A DNA stretch of 20,959 bases from Pleurotus djamor (Eukaryota; Basidiomycota; Agaricomycetes; Agaricales; Pleurotaceae), in contig JAPEVF010000786.1 in assembly GCA_029747585.1 (NCBI GenBank), positions 1 through 20,959 of the forward strand, given 5' to 3'. The position numbers were made by a program, and so were the translations under genes. The notes beneath the pieces were generated by a model. It was given only the letters and a program-made list of their open reading frames with translations. It was not told the origin of the DNA and ran no database searches. Below are positions 9,701 to 19,188 of this stretch, piece after piece. The first letter of the stretch is position 1. Every line of letters begins with the position of its first letter.

Positions 9701-11747
9701 GCTGCCATCAGGCTTGCTCAAGGATTTCAGTTCGTTCTTAGGCCAATGAAGTCGGACAATATCCCGGTCGAACAAACGCAAGCATTATATCAACGAAAAC
9801 GGCCCTCGCAATATGCCACGGATGACGACATGACTCCCAAGCCCAAGGGCGCCGCTGAGATTCTACAGTCCACAATCGAACCCATCTATCTTTCAATGAG
9901 CAATGAAATTCATCGAATAGCGTACGAAGGAGACACGATTAAAGTCAGTCGTTACGTTCGCCGTATGCCCCCCATGCCCCCCATCCAGTACAAATGCCTT
10001 ATATGGCCTAAACTCGGTGAAGGTTACACCGAATTATCTACCGAATTTACGTCGCACGGCTTCGAAGGACATGTTTGGAACCGGTGAGCATGGGTTTTCT
10101 GTCATCTCGAATTCAACCATACCTACTCTGCTTAGCTTAGATATGCTTGCTGGTGGCTACGAACAGCAGTTCGATGAGGCCGTTCGATACTGGCGAACTC
10201 GGTTCATCGTGATTCCCACCGCGGACGCGCCTCTAACTAACGTTGGCCCGACAGGCGAGGTTCTCAACGATGAAGAGATTCGAATATTGGGCATCGAGAA
10301 GTTGGCCGAGATCTTCACCAAGCTTCGCTGGCAGGCCGAAGACAAGAGCGCCTCGCCTCCCGTTCGCTTCCTCCCAACAACCCTGGGTCCTGCTATGTCA
10401 GTGTTAGACGAGTCGCTGATGGCCCAGTTGGATGAAATACATACTGTTGGTCCGTTGAGGAAGAAAATGAAGAGCGAGCGAGAAATTGCAGATATGCCTC
10501 TGGCGTCTATTGCCAAAGCGATGAGAGAAGAAGACGGGGTGCTAATCAAGCATCATCAATGGCATGGTACTCAGCACCTCAACTCTTTCACCGGATTTGA
10601 ATTTGTCTCTTGGTTGGTTCGAGAATTCCGGGATGTTTCATCCAGGTCACAGGGAGTAGAAGTTGGGGTCAAACTCATGGAGCAAGGACTGTTTGAACAT
10701 TGCCGTGGTCATCACGGCTTCTTGGACGGGTAAGCACACACTTCTCTCTACGAATTGCACCGTTCATGCTCATTCCCGCGTTTTTATCGTCAGACATTAC
10801 TACTACCGTTTAAAAGGAGAGCACGCTGTACCGATGACCCCGAGAGGGTGGTTCAAGTCTAGACACGGTAAATCGGATGATGTGGGCCGTGCTTACTACC
10901 CATCGAACACTTCTCTCCAGCGTAAAAACTCAAGCCCTCGCCGGCGAAAGAAGAAACTAATACTGAGCCAAACCCTCGTCATTGACGTTGACCCTAACAA
11001 AGTAAGTTGCTCGTTCATTTGTGTCGATTTGGTTCGACTGACCTTCGTCTTCAGAAGAGCGATCAAGCGGAAACGGTGATCCTCCATCACGATATCATAC
11101 ACAACCCTGGGACAGTCTTCCACTTCGAGCTACAGTGGATAGGCACGACGGCGCGATGTATTGAAGATCAGCTACGCCAGTGGAGCAGGGCCATCGAGCG
11201 ATACGGACTAAAACTTGTCGAAGCCTACGTGGTCCAAATCTCCGACATCCGTAGCCGCAACGCCTTCCAGTCCTGCTTCCCGATTCGCCTTGCGATTCCG
11301 CCGCCCATTGTCCCCGACTTGGAGCGGAGAGTGCCAGAGCACACTCAAACAAAATGCTACTTCGAATATGCCCTTCTCCGGCGTTTCGATTTTATCCTCG
11401 ATATCGAAGCATCGGAAATGTACCCCGAGCAGATTGACGTGGTCTACTCTTATCGACGCTCGCCATACAAGTATTCCCAGTTCGTGCATCGTTCTGGAGT
11501 AGCGTTCATCCAAGTTCTGGGAGGATCACAGGGCTTTGTCTTCCTAACAAACCGTTTGATGGGTCCGGGAAGGATTGGGGCTACAGTGAAGGCTAAAGAG
11601 CATCGTCCTGCTGCCGCCGCCGAAAAGATACGGATCCAACTGAGCAATTTCTGCTGCGATAAGGCTGCTCTCAGCAAATTCTACGACGAGGAGCTAGCCA
11701 TGCTAGGTAATGCGGAACCCGAGGAACCGCCGCCGCTCAGTATATGA
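6748..11747 (+). CDS. IML1: Iml1/DEPDC5, GATOR1 (SEACIT) subunit
   Basis: Iml1 works with Npr2 and Npr3 at the vacuole as the GTPase-activating complex for Gtr1, switching off TORC1 when amino acids are scarce. Exons are 6748-7047, 7102-7170, 7222-7407, 7461-8374, 8428-10083, 10136-10729, 10794-11001 and 11055-11747. All seven introns (51-64 bp) fit in phase, giving 1539 residues, close to yeast Iml1. The order is an N-terminal domain (about 1-190), then the core with IFIQVCRELWEFSGDGERYN, HSFLPALFAKW and TPGTGYYRV (about 200-420), then WWEPFWISMTFWDAQMDLPF and ARAKMHEIQMLGLL. A Ser/Pro/Thr-rich, likely disordered stretch covers about 530-850. A DEP domain sits at about 1170-1255 (TGFEFVSWLVREF), and the conserved C-terminal domain follows. 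The ATG at 6748 has A at -3; the frame upstream opens only with TTG. The 3' end faces NAT3 across 74 bp. Confidence 0.94.
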
Positions 11748-11821
11748 TATGTTGATACCCATCATTCGCAATGCGTTCGTCATGTACTGGTACTCTACAC
11801 AAGGATAGAAGAACGCGAATA

Positions 11822-12579
11822 TCATGGCACGTCATGAGCGCTAACCACCATATCCCTTCCGTTCGGACGGACAGAACGTCGACCGGGATCTCTAGAGAGA
11901 GGTTTACGCATGTCTGAAGCGAAGACGGGTAAGCGACAGCAAAGCTACTGGAGTGCTGCATAGCACTTACCAAATGCATCTTCTTCGTCTCGGCCTCCTC
12001 TGCCTATACCCAGACTGCCGTAGTATTCCCTTACTCGTCTGTATACACTATAGCCCAATTTTTCGTACATGTCAATTGCGACGTGATTTGCACAGCGGAC
12101 ATAGAGATCGACGAAGAAGCCTCTATAGCTTTCATCGGACACGAACTCGAGAAGATCCATCATTTTGCGGGCCAGAGAGAGGCGTCGGTACTCCGGAGCG
12201 ACAGTAAGTGCGGTAACATGGCCATGCCATTCCGCGCCTGAGCCTTCAGCTTTGCCAAGAACTAAAAAGAATGAGCGAATTGCTTGATTTGGGCACGCGG
12301 TATCGCTCACTGTATCCCATCATCCGACCACTAGGTGCTTCTTGAACACAGCAGAGGTCTGGCCAACGCGAAAGATAGCTGAGATAGAAGCTGATGCCGT
12401 ACTAAGCCTTTTTAGTCCGATAAAGGCCCAGAAAAACGCGATATACGCACTGTCTCTGTCCATACATCCAAATTCCTGCAAAGTAAATCAGAGGCCTGGC
12501 ATTTGGGAAAGCCATGTGGAACGTACACATTGTTGAACTTGAACATATCCGTCGCTCTAAATGGTCGAAGTACGCTCAT
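11822..12579 (-). CDS. NAT3: NatB catalytic subunit, N-alpha-acetyltransferase Nat3/Naa20
   Basis: Naa20 is the catalytic subunit of NatB, which acetylates the N-terminus of proteins starting Met-Asp, Met-Glu, Met-Asn or Met-Gln at the ribosome. Exons are 12579-12527, 12475-12451 (25 bp), 12401-12311, 12261-11971 and 11913-11822. The introns of 49-57 bp fit in phase and give 183 residues, close to human NAA20 (178). The reading matches the family end to end: start MSVLRPFRATDMFKFNNVN, then TETYGISFYLSYLSRWP, MMGYILGKAEG, EWHGHVTALTVAPEYRR, FFVDLYVR, YEKLGYSVYRRV, YYGS and the tail DAFDMRKPLSRD. It belongs to the GNAT fold. The acetyl-CoA loop reads RRLSLA where RRLGLA is usual, so the first conserved Gly is Ser. 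The rest of the core is intact and the gene looks functional. Confidence 0.93.
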
Positions 12580-12811
12580 GATTGCAGACAGTAAACCCGC
12601 GGCGGCAAGGAAGAACAAAAACACGGAGAACACGGAAGAGAGAACGCGTGCCAGACGAAGCGCTCGCAATCTAACGCGCATCCCGCCCCTGATCGTCAAA
12701 GGACTTAGCCGCAGTACTAAGTCCGCTGGTGCGCAGTGACGTCGCGGCTGCGGAAAGCGACCATTCATCTCTGTTGCACGTAGAGCTCATCTTTTGCAAC
12801 CAGTTCTGTAG

Positions 12812-12819
12812 TATATAAA
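12812..12819 (+). promoter_or_regulatory. TATA box with no assigned gene
   Basis: TATATAAA is a perfect TATA consensus on the plus strand. The first ATG downstream, at 12883, opens only six codons (MNTEAH) before a stop, and no conserved protein follows. The box may drive a non-coding RNA or a small spliced gene, or be a chance match. Confidence 0.35.
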
Positions 12820-13520
12820 GGCCCCTTGATTTCGTGTCATTGATACAATTGCCCCTCGAACCTCCTTGCTTTTTCAATCCACGATGAACACCGAAGCCCA
12901 TTGACAAGTCGTATATACGCCATAGAAGAAAGAGAAATGCGTATGGACGCAAGTAACTATGAGGTCAGTATGACAAGCTATACTCACGTCTACTGCACGA
13001 ACTCTGATCTCATACCCCCTTCAAAAACAGGGTGTCTTCTATCAATCATGCCACGTCTGGCTCGTTTGATTGTTCGAGCTCAGCCCAGATGGTTAACTGG
13101 CCGTAGCTCAGCTACTTAATTCACCATCCCTGACTTGATTTTCATCAGCGCAGTTCCGTCATTTGTGCGGGCTGGACATGCTATATCATCCTCGGGGATT
13201 CTCATCGCAAGCTAACTGTGCGTAAGTATACCCACACTCCATTTATCTTCTTCCAGCGACCCTGCGGAATGGCATCAGAAAGTGTCTACGGTTGTCGTTG
13301 CTGCGCTCGACCTCTAAGCTTATGTTCGGGCTTACATTTGCCTTACATCCTCGGTAGACCGTGAGCAACGGAAATACGTTGGGATCAACTTTTCATGGTA
13401 TCAGTCGCAACTCCTCGATGTAGGCATGTTTCATCCTGTCGTTGTTATTTTGGTATGGAAACGTTACATGAAGTAGCCATTCTAATACGAAGCAATTCGT
13501 TTCCAAGTTAAGAGGACAAT

Positions 13521-13570
13521 GTCGTAGAATCTGTATCGGACAACCCCAGTTTCGATACCGTCCCTGCGAC
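13521..13570. other. Imperfect hairpin, two stacked stems
   Basis: GTCGTAG (13521-13527) pairs with CTGCGAC (13564-13570), 7 bp including one G-U wobble. Inside it, GTATCGGA (13533-13540) pairs with TTCGATAC (13551-13558), 8 bp including one wobble. A symmetric 5x5 internal loop separates the stems, and a 10-nt loop closes the top. No tRNA arms or anticodon arm fit. The function is unknown. Confidence 0.4.
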
Positions 13571-13989
13571 GCCGGTCTATCTGCACTGTATGACGTTGCT
13601 TCCGCGGTAAGGTAATCATCCCCTCATCGACGTCCCCAGTAGAAGCAAGGGTCGTCGCAGCAAGCTGGCTCGAACGGTGGAGACCGAGGTGGTCGCGAGG
13701 TCGATGCCATCAAGGTACTCGTCCTCGGGCTGCGTGATGCCCAAGGGTCGTTCCCAACGGTGTAGAATGTTCTAAAGACCCTGCTTCTGAGATGTTGAAC
13801 AGAATAAGAGCCAATGCTTCCCTCGATCACAACGGCTTGGACCTTGTGCCCCCTTTCTGCTAACTAGGGGAAGGCCATAAGCTCCCGGTCCTATTACGCA
13901 CAAACAAACTTCTGTCACTCCTTGCGATATATTTCTACGGAGAGACCCCAAACACTTCGATCGAGGGATTTGTTCAATTTCTTTGCCAA

Positions 13990-15496
13990 ATGTCGCAAGC
14001 TCGATTCCTTCATTACACTCCACCAAATACACAACCTTCACCACAAGTCACAACAACGACCATCGCACCTCAAGATACAACCAACAAAAGGTCGCAGCCT
14101 CATGTTCAAGTTCAGCAGCAACAGCCTCCGCCGCCTCCACCCCAGCAATCCCAACCACCACCCCAACCTCAACCAGCACCAACGACCACCGCTTCAGGTC
14201 CCAGTACCACAAGCTCAGGAACGACTAACGGGCCTATAGTCGCGACAGGGGACTGGGCAAAAGATCTAGTGCACCTTGCTAAAACGGCTGAGCTCAAGTG
14301 CGTCTCTCAAAGTCACTCTGCGATGTCCCGGCTCTTGGGACTATCCCTTTCTCAACAATCTACGACAGGAAGCACGCCTTGACGCTCCAACTTCATACCG
14401 CACACATCCTGTCGGCACATGCCATCTTAGACCAGAAAAACAAGGCCATACAGGACGTTCGAGAGCAAAAGAACAAGTCAGTCTGATCTGCTGCTAGTAC
14501 ATATCTGCGGGAGGTCTCATACTCTCCTAGGCTAGATAGCGAACGTACGAGACTGATCAATGCGTTACGTGAGGTGAGGCAGACTAGAGATTCCTTTCCA
14601 TAAAGCCGTTCTGAGCTCCGTGCATTCCATTCAGATCAATGAAGATCGCGACAAGGTGGGGGCGCTACGATGCTTTTGCCGGAGGTGTAAATCCTTCTAA
14701 TCTTCTTGTCTGACTTGGTTCAGGTTGACCTGATGGAGGCCTCGTTGACAAAAGAGTAAGTGGATCGCTTTCTTCCGATTCTCCAGCCCAATACCAAAGC
14801 GCGTCGGCTACTACTATGTGTCTCTTGGCTTCAACTTGGTGTAATCCTATCTTACCGGGCGTAATGCTAATGCATAGGCGATAGGTGTAACGACATACGG
14901 CAAAAGATCGCGAACATAACAGAGGGTGAATACTCGGTCGTTAAGCGGGACGTCGATAGACTGAGGGATGAACTGGGCCAACCCTCCGTACCCCCTTTGC
15001 AAGCCATTCTTGACGAGAAGTCATCACAGTGAGTTACGCTTATCCATTGGCAGCACTGGCAGCCTACTTGCTTCTTGGCGCCGTCCATTGCCTTTTTCCG
15101 CTCGCCCGTCCTTTCTTACATAAACCATGTCGGTTGACCTGCAATCATTCTTTCAGTCCTGGTAGTCGTTGGTTTCACCTTCACTACGGATTCTATGTGT
15201 CCCTTCTTGGCTCTAGCATGCCCTCTGGCCTTTCGTGTGGATTTTTTTTGACATCGCAACTAATTAACGTCTCTTTCCGCAATAGATACCTGAATGACCG
15301 AAGGCTGAATGGAAATGGAAATGACAATGTCCCAAGTGCGCCGACGATGACGACTGTAACGAATCATGCGAAGCGCAGCTCTACTGAGATGGCGACGCTG
15401 GATACACCTCCAGCCAAACGGCCTCGTGGACGACCCAAAGGCAGTAAAAACAAAGGCAAAGAGGCGGCCAGTGCGAGTGCAGCGGTGGCTGCATAA
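13990..15496 (+). CDS. Unrecognised coiled-coil protein with C-terminal AT-hook
   Basis: Exons are 13990-14297, 14369-14476, 14531-14573, 14635-14655 (21 bp), 14724-14755, 14885-15028 and 15286-15496. All phases agree and the product has 288 residues. Three regions are visible. The N-terminus (about 1-85) is Gln/Pro/Thr-rich and likely disordered. The middle (about 87-225) begins GDWAKDLVHLAKTAELK and continues with heptad-like charged helices (QLHTAHILSAHAILDQKNK, LDSERTRLINALREINEDRD, YSVVKRDVDRLRDELGQP). The tail has an AT-hook, KRPRGRPKGSKNKGK, that also resembles a nuclear localisation signal. This fits a nuclear, DNA-associated, self- or partner-binding protein (inference). I do not recognise the family. 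Introns 5 (129 bp) and 6 (257 bp) are much longer than elsewhere in the window. The protein reads smoothly across both, so I keep them whole. The ATG at 13990 follows CCAA. Confidence 0.82.
15029..15285 (+). other. Unusually long intron (257 bp)
   Basis: This is intron 6 of the coiled-coil/AT-hook gene (donor GTGAGT, branch-like CTAATTAAC, acceptor AATAG). It is about five times the usual size here and pyrimidine-rich. An internal acceptor-like TTTCAG at about 15150-15155 followed by an in-phase open stretch to a GTGTCC could form an optional exon. No C/D or H/ACA snoRNA boxes were seen inside. Confidence 0.5.
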
Positions 15497-16318
15497 GCGC
15501 GCTCTGCGAGGCTGACGATGTGATGACCGGATGACTCTTGTCAAGGAAACATTGCATCGTTGGCCAGGGCCACGTATTACCCGCGAGCCATCTGTGTTTA
15601 GCGTCCATTTTCTGTATATTCTTGGTGTCCAGATACGTATGTCGTTGTGTGTACTCTCTTGCTCAGGTCTGTGACTTGATATGTGGTTTCGTGTACTGCC
15701 AAGTAGTGATTTCATTCTTGATATTTACCCCCGGTTGCCCGTTCATACCCGATACGTGTATTTTGTGTGTACAGAGATAACAGGGATGTGATTGCGACCA
15801 GTGTAAAATACGGACAGAAAACCAAGGACTTTGTGGAGAAATGACAGAGTATTGATGCTTGCAAAGGTTGAAGGTTGAATGGTATATGACATTGCGAAAA
15901 TGAAAATAACGGGTGGATGTGGTAGACCCTGGGGGTGACCCTGTCCCCATCCCATGTCTGATCGGAAGGTCAATGACACTGGAGAGGATAATGGCAGGAG
16001 ATATACTGGGTGTCGGGCGATGGTGAGTGGCACTGCGACGGTGAGTGCGTTTTCAATTTGTAGCAGGAGGCATTGACCTAGGAGGAGGAGATTTGACAAG
16101 AAGAGTTGGCTAGTGAGTGGGTTAGCATGGCTCTAAAGAGATTTAGGGCGGTGGGAGAGAGGATGAGCTGGCTCAGGACGAGGGGAACGGTAGGCATAGT
16201 GATTCTTGGGCGGACAGTATGGAGTGCGGTGCCGGCGGAGAGGGATGGATGAAACCGAACCGGACGAACCGAGCCAGATCTGGAGATGGACGATCGAGAA
16301 AGACGTCAATGTTATGGG
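15497..16318. other. Intergenic region upstream of the cyclin gene
   Basis: About 820 bp between the coiled-coil/AT-hook gene and the TATA box of the cyclin gene. The left half should hold the 3' UTR of the former. The right half (about 16000-16250) is purine-rich on the plus strand and contains an ACGTCA half-site at about 16303. The open frames on either strand here show no domain and look like composition effects. No RNA gene was seen. Confidence 0.5.
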
Positions 16319-16326
16319 TATATAAA
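16319..16326 (+). promoter_or_regulatory. TATA box of the Pcl cyclin gene
   Basis: TATATAAA lies 55 bp before the ATG at 16381. With a start site some 30 bp downstream, the leader would be short (about 30 nt), ending in CAACC before ATGG, a favourable start context. A TATA-driven, short-leader gene fits a sharply regulated G1 cyclin. Confidence 0.65.
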
Positions 16327-16380
16327 GCGGGCCATTTCTCCGCCAAAGCCATCCATCCATCCACCCAGCCTCCCTCAACC

Positions 16381-17687
16381 ATGGATTATTCTCCCTGCTC
16401 ATCCACAGCCTCCTTCGACTCCATCGACTCGTCCTCCTCCGCCTCCTCCGCCTCCTCCACTTCCACCACCTCCTCCTCCGCAAACCACCCAGCCTCCCTC
16501 GTCCATGCCTCAATACACTCTCAGGCAATCATGGACCTAATAGATGTAAAGATTTCCCGTTCTCTAATCGGTATGGCTTCGTGTTTTGTCATTTGTGCAA
16601 TCCCCTCACCTAAGAACATAATTAGATTACATGGTCGACTGCGTAGCTGAAACAGTCGACTACGCAATGGGCAGACCGACCCCGTCCTCGTCCTACAAGG
16701 GTCGTGCAGCTCGTCGCTCAGAGTACACAAAGTTCACCACCTTTGTCACAAACGTAATCACAAGAGCAGAGGTTGCGACCCCCGTCTACCTCGCAGCCCT
16801 CGTCTACATCGACAGGGCAAGACCTCATCTTCACATCGCTTTGGAGGAATGGGCCCTCGAAAGAGTCTTTCTGGGTGCTTTGATCGTAGCTTCAAAGGTA
16901 CATACAGTTTCCCCCCTTTCACCTCCGTTCTCTTACTCATCCATATCCAAACTAGTACCTCAACGATTCCACGCTCAAGAATGTTCACTGGGCCCTTTGC
17001 ACCGGTGTGTTCGGAAAGCGTGATGTCGGCCGTATTGAGCGGGAATTTCTCGACGTCCTCGACTTCGAGCTTTCAGTAACCGAGGAAGACATCCTCACCC
17101 ACTTTGATGACATTGCAAACGTCACCTCAGCACCCTTTGCTATGCGCAACCACGTCGACTACTATTACTCCCGCCAGCAACAACAAACTTCAGTCTCGGT
17201 CGAACAGTCCAACACAGTCTCTACCCCAGAATACCCTACCAAACGCCACCATCGTTCAAATATGTCCTTGTCTGTCCACATTCCCCTCCCCGGCGCTGTC
17301 CCCGAGCTCTCTTACTCTTCCCCGGAGTCAGCCTCTTCGGATGGCTCCTCCTTCTCCTCTTCCCCAGCTACCCCGTCCACTCTCAACTCCGAGCCTTCCC
17401 CTGCTACGAGCCCAGAGCGTGAGACTTGCTCCAAGGACGACGCTTTCGCCATGCCCANCGGATGNATATTCATCCCCACGCCGNAGTATATCGAGCTTGC
17501 CAGCCGCTCGGCTACCATTCCCATCCGTCCTCCCACAGCTGCCAAAAAGGCTGGCTTGGGCTTCACTTCGACCACTATGGAACTCCTCAGGGCCTTCCCC
17601 CTTCCCCTTCCTCCTACCGCTCACCACCACCAACATCACCAGCGGGAGAAGAGCATTCACACTAGATTTCCTATTCGCTTGCATTAA
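16381..17687 (+). CDS. Pcl-type cyclin (Pho85-family CDK partner)
   Basis: Exons are 16381-16570, 16626-16897 and 16956-17687. The introns of 55 and 58 bp fit in phase and the product has 397 residues. The cyclin box spans about residues 60-205: FTTFVTNVITRAEV, TPVYLAALVYIDRAR, VFLGALIVASKYLNDSTLKN, VHWALCTGVFGKRDV and REFLDVLDFELSVTEED. The KYLNDSTLKNVHWA block is typical of Pcl1/Pcl2-like G1 cyclins that bind the Pho85 kinase in cell-cycle and polarity control. The N-terminus is Ser-rich, from a TCC triplet run. The C-terminal half is Ser/Pro/Thr/Glu-rich, like a PEST degron (inference), and ends with a His/Pro-rich patch. Three ambiguous bases at 17458, 17465 and 17484 cloud about nine residues. 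The frame downstream is the same whether all three are real bases or all three are errors. The exact Pcl subgroup cannot be set by eye. Confidence 0.9.
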
Positions 17688-18576
17688 AATCGGGACGATC
17701 CTTCAAACTCGCTTTCGCTTCAGATGTGGGCCTCATTTACCCCTCCCGATTCCGAATGATCCATCACGGCAAAAATTAATTCACGACGTGGATAACGCAT
17801 ACGATTCTCTATTTCCTCTCTCTCTCTCGGTTCCCTCTCTACATCAATATATTCCTCTCCTATCATCGGCATATCTTCCTTTTAGTTCCTTTCATCTGTC
17901 CATAATTTGCACCCTTGCATGACATTTCTTCCCCTCTTCCGTTTCGTCTGTTGTTTGATTATTAACACTCAAAATCGCTCAGTCGATGATATCCATCTAT
18001 CCCCATCCCTGCATTATTCCATTTTCCTCTCTTCTTTGGCATTTACATCTCGTCTCTCTCCACATACATCTTTATTCCTCATGTCGTCACTGTTTCCTAT
18101 ATCCTAGTATTTGTAATTATATTGTACCCACCATAGTCATTCCTTCCTACCTCGACACTCCTTCTATATCACTAGTCACTACACCCACTGTCTTTATAGG
18201 TCTCGTCTTCTATGTATGTATGTACATTGGCATTGCTACCACTACCTCACTACCCCCTCCTACTCTATGTACTACAACACTTATCGCAGTCCTAGATACT
18301 GCTCAATACCATTTTGGTTGTTGTATCACTTGGCGTGTGGCATGCTCTGAGTACCGATGCGTCGATTTTGACCAAGAATGGGCAATGCTAACATGTCACA
18401 AGTCATTCCGAGTCCTGGCTCACAACTTTATCGCCACATCGTGAAGGCTTCTGACTTGCGACCATTCCGATAAGGGTCTTCCTCCGGAGTCCCTTCAAAA
18501 GTTCCACTTCTTCAAGTGAGTCCTGACTCCTCATTCGTCCTGCGGGCAGCGGGACAAGTTAAGCGAAGCATCCTTG
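17688..18576 (+). other. Cyclin 3' flank with pyrimidine-rich tract
   Basis: About 890 bp without a secure gene. From about 17800 to 18110 the plus strand is strongly C/T-rich (CTCTCTCTCTC runs, many TTCC), fitting a long 3' UTR of the cyclin transcript or a transcribed spacer. The lack of purines removes stop codons and produces a spurious 152-codon frame (17986-18444). TGTATGTATGTAC at 18212-18224 is a short TGTA repeat that could be read by a Pumilio protein if transcribed; this is speculative. Confidence 0.45.
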
Positions 18577-19188
18577 ATGGATAAGTTCTTACGGTGTTTC
18601 CTGTGCAGAGATAATGCTGGCTGTACGAAACATGGGCAGGATCACTCTCACTCGGTACGATGTGCCCGGGATGTGCATACGCCGCAACCCTTCAAAGATA
18701 TTCCATATCCCACAATATGCAGCGAGCTAGGGTACACGGTACCCACATCTTACGACCTATGCGGCGTGTGCGCATGCGCTCACGAAGGAAAAGGAAATTT
18801 ATTAAACGCCTCCCGGTGTACGAATATACCTACCAATAGTTATACCCAATATCGGTATTCTTCGCTCGGCGGAACAGTGGGGACTTCACCCATCTACGAC
18901 TCCCGTGCCCCCACACAACACCAGGGCCAAGGCGTTCAGAATGGATCCGCCGCCCAAGGAGCTCTGTACCCCGTTTTCCTTGATGGCGAATTTCCCAAAG
19001 TGAATGGTGGCACTTGCCACTGGGACACACACCCCTCGCGACCATCGGACTTGGGTACTTGGGACTTGGGTGGCTTACGGAGTTCCTCAACTTGGGGAAG
19101 CTCTCGTGAGTCGTTTATGCCTGCTGAATGGAAACGCCAAACGCCAAAAAGGCAACGGCAACTTCTTTTTTCTCGCTTTTTCCATTGA
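18577..19188 (+). CDS. Hypothetical Cys-rich ORF, doubtful
   Basis: A 203-codon open frame starting at ATG (MDKFLRCFLCRDNAGC). It has about ten Cys, most in the first half (CFLC near 7-10, CGVCAC near 62-67), and ends in a basic segment, KRQTPKRQRQLLFSRFFH. There is no signal peptide and no known domain. A short ACTTGGG repeat makes a GTWDLGG-type motif near the end. Against it being a gene, there is no homology I can recognise, no introns in an intron-rich neighbourhood, and the sequence contains several DNA palindromes more typical of non-coding DNA. The length alone is uncommon by chance but not decisive. Confidence 0.25.
   Translation: MDKFLRCFLCRDNAGCTKHGQDHSHSVRCARDVHTPQPFKDIPYPTICSELGYTVPTSYDLCGVCACAHEGKGNLLNASRCTNIPTNSYTQYRYSSLGGTVGTSPIYDSRAPTQHQGQGVQNGSAAQGALYPVFLDGEFPKVNGGTCHWDTHPSRPSDLGTWDLGGLRSSSTWGSSRESFMPAEWKRQTPKRQRQLLFSRFFH

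Larger units (their letters stand above)
12580..13989. other. 1.4-kb intergenic region, no secure gene
   Basis: The stretch lies between the NAT3 start and the next gene on the plus strand. It holds a plus-strand TATA box (12812-12819), an MluI-box hexamer ACGCGT at 12644-12649 (65 bp upstream of the NAT3 ATG), and an imperfect hairpin at 13521-13570. It also holds intron-like signals around 13092-13148 (57 bp, CTGAC branch, CAG acceptor). Joining across that intron gives only a 36-residue peptide (MPRLARLIVRAQPR, stop at 13215), too weak to call. No recognisable domain or tRNA was found on either strand. It may hold a non-coding transcript or gene remnants; this is inference. Confidence 0.5.

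Noticed and set aside
12671..12952. 93-codon minus-strand ORF upstream of NAT3
   Set aside because: No domain and no homology signal; it overlaps the promoter region and the plus-strand TATA box.
13199..13317. Coding-like fragment ending DPAEWHQKVSTVVVAALDL
   Set aside because: It needs a 35-bp intron without a branch site, and no start exon joins in phase.
16133..16528. Arg-rich minus-strand ORF
   Set aside because: It is the antisense of the TCC/GCC triplet run that encodes the Ser-rich cyclin N-terminus, so the Arg/Trp runs are a composition effect.
17986..18444. 152-codon plus-strand ORF downstream of the cyclin
   Set aside because: It lies in a pyrimidine-rich tract where stops are rare; the product is a Ser/Thr/Pro/hydrophobic mix with no domain.
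19048..19095. G-quadruplex candidate from repeated ACTTGGG
   Set aside because: Only three closely spaced GGG runs; the fourth is about 20 bases away, so a stable quadruplex is unlikely.
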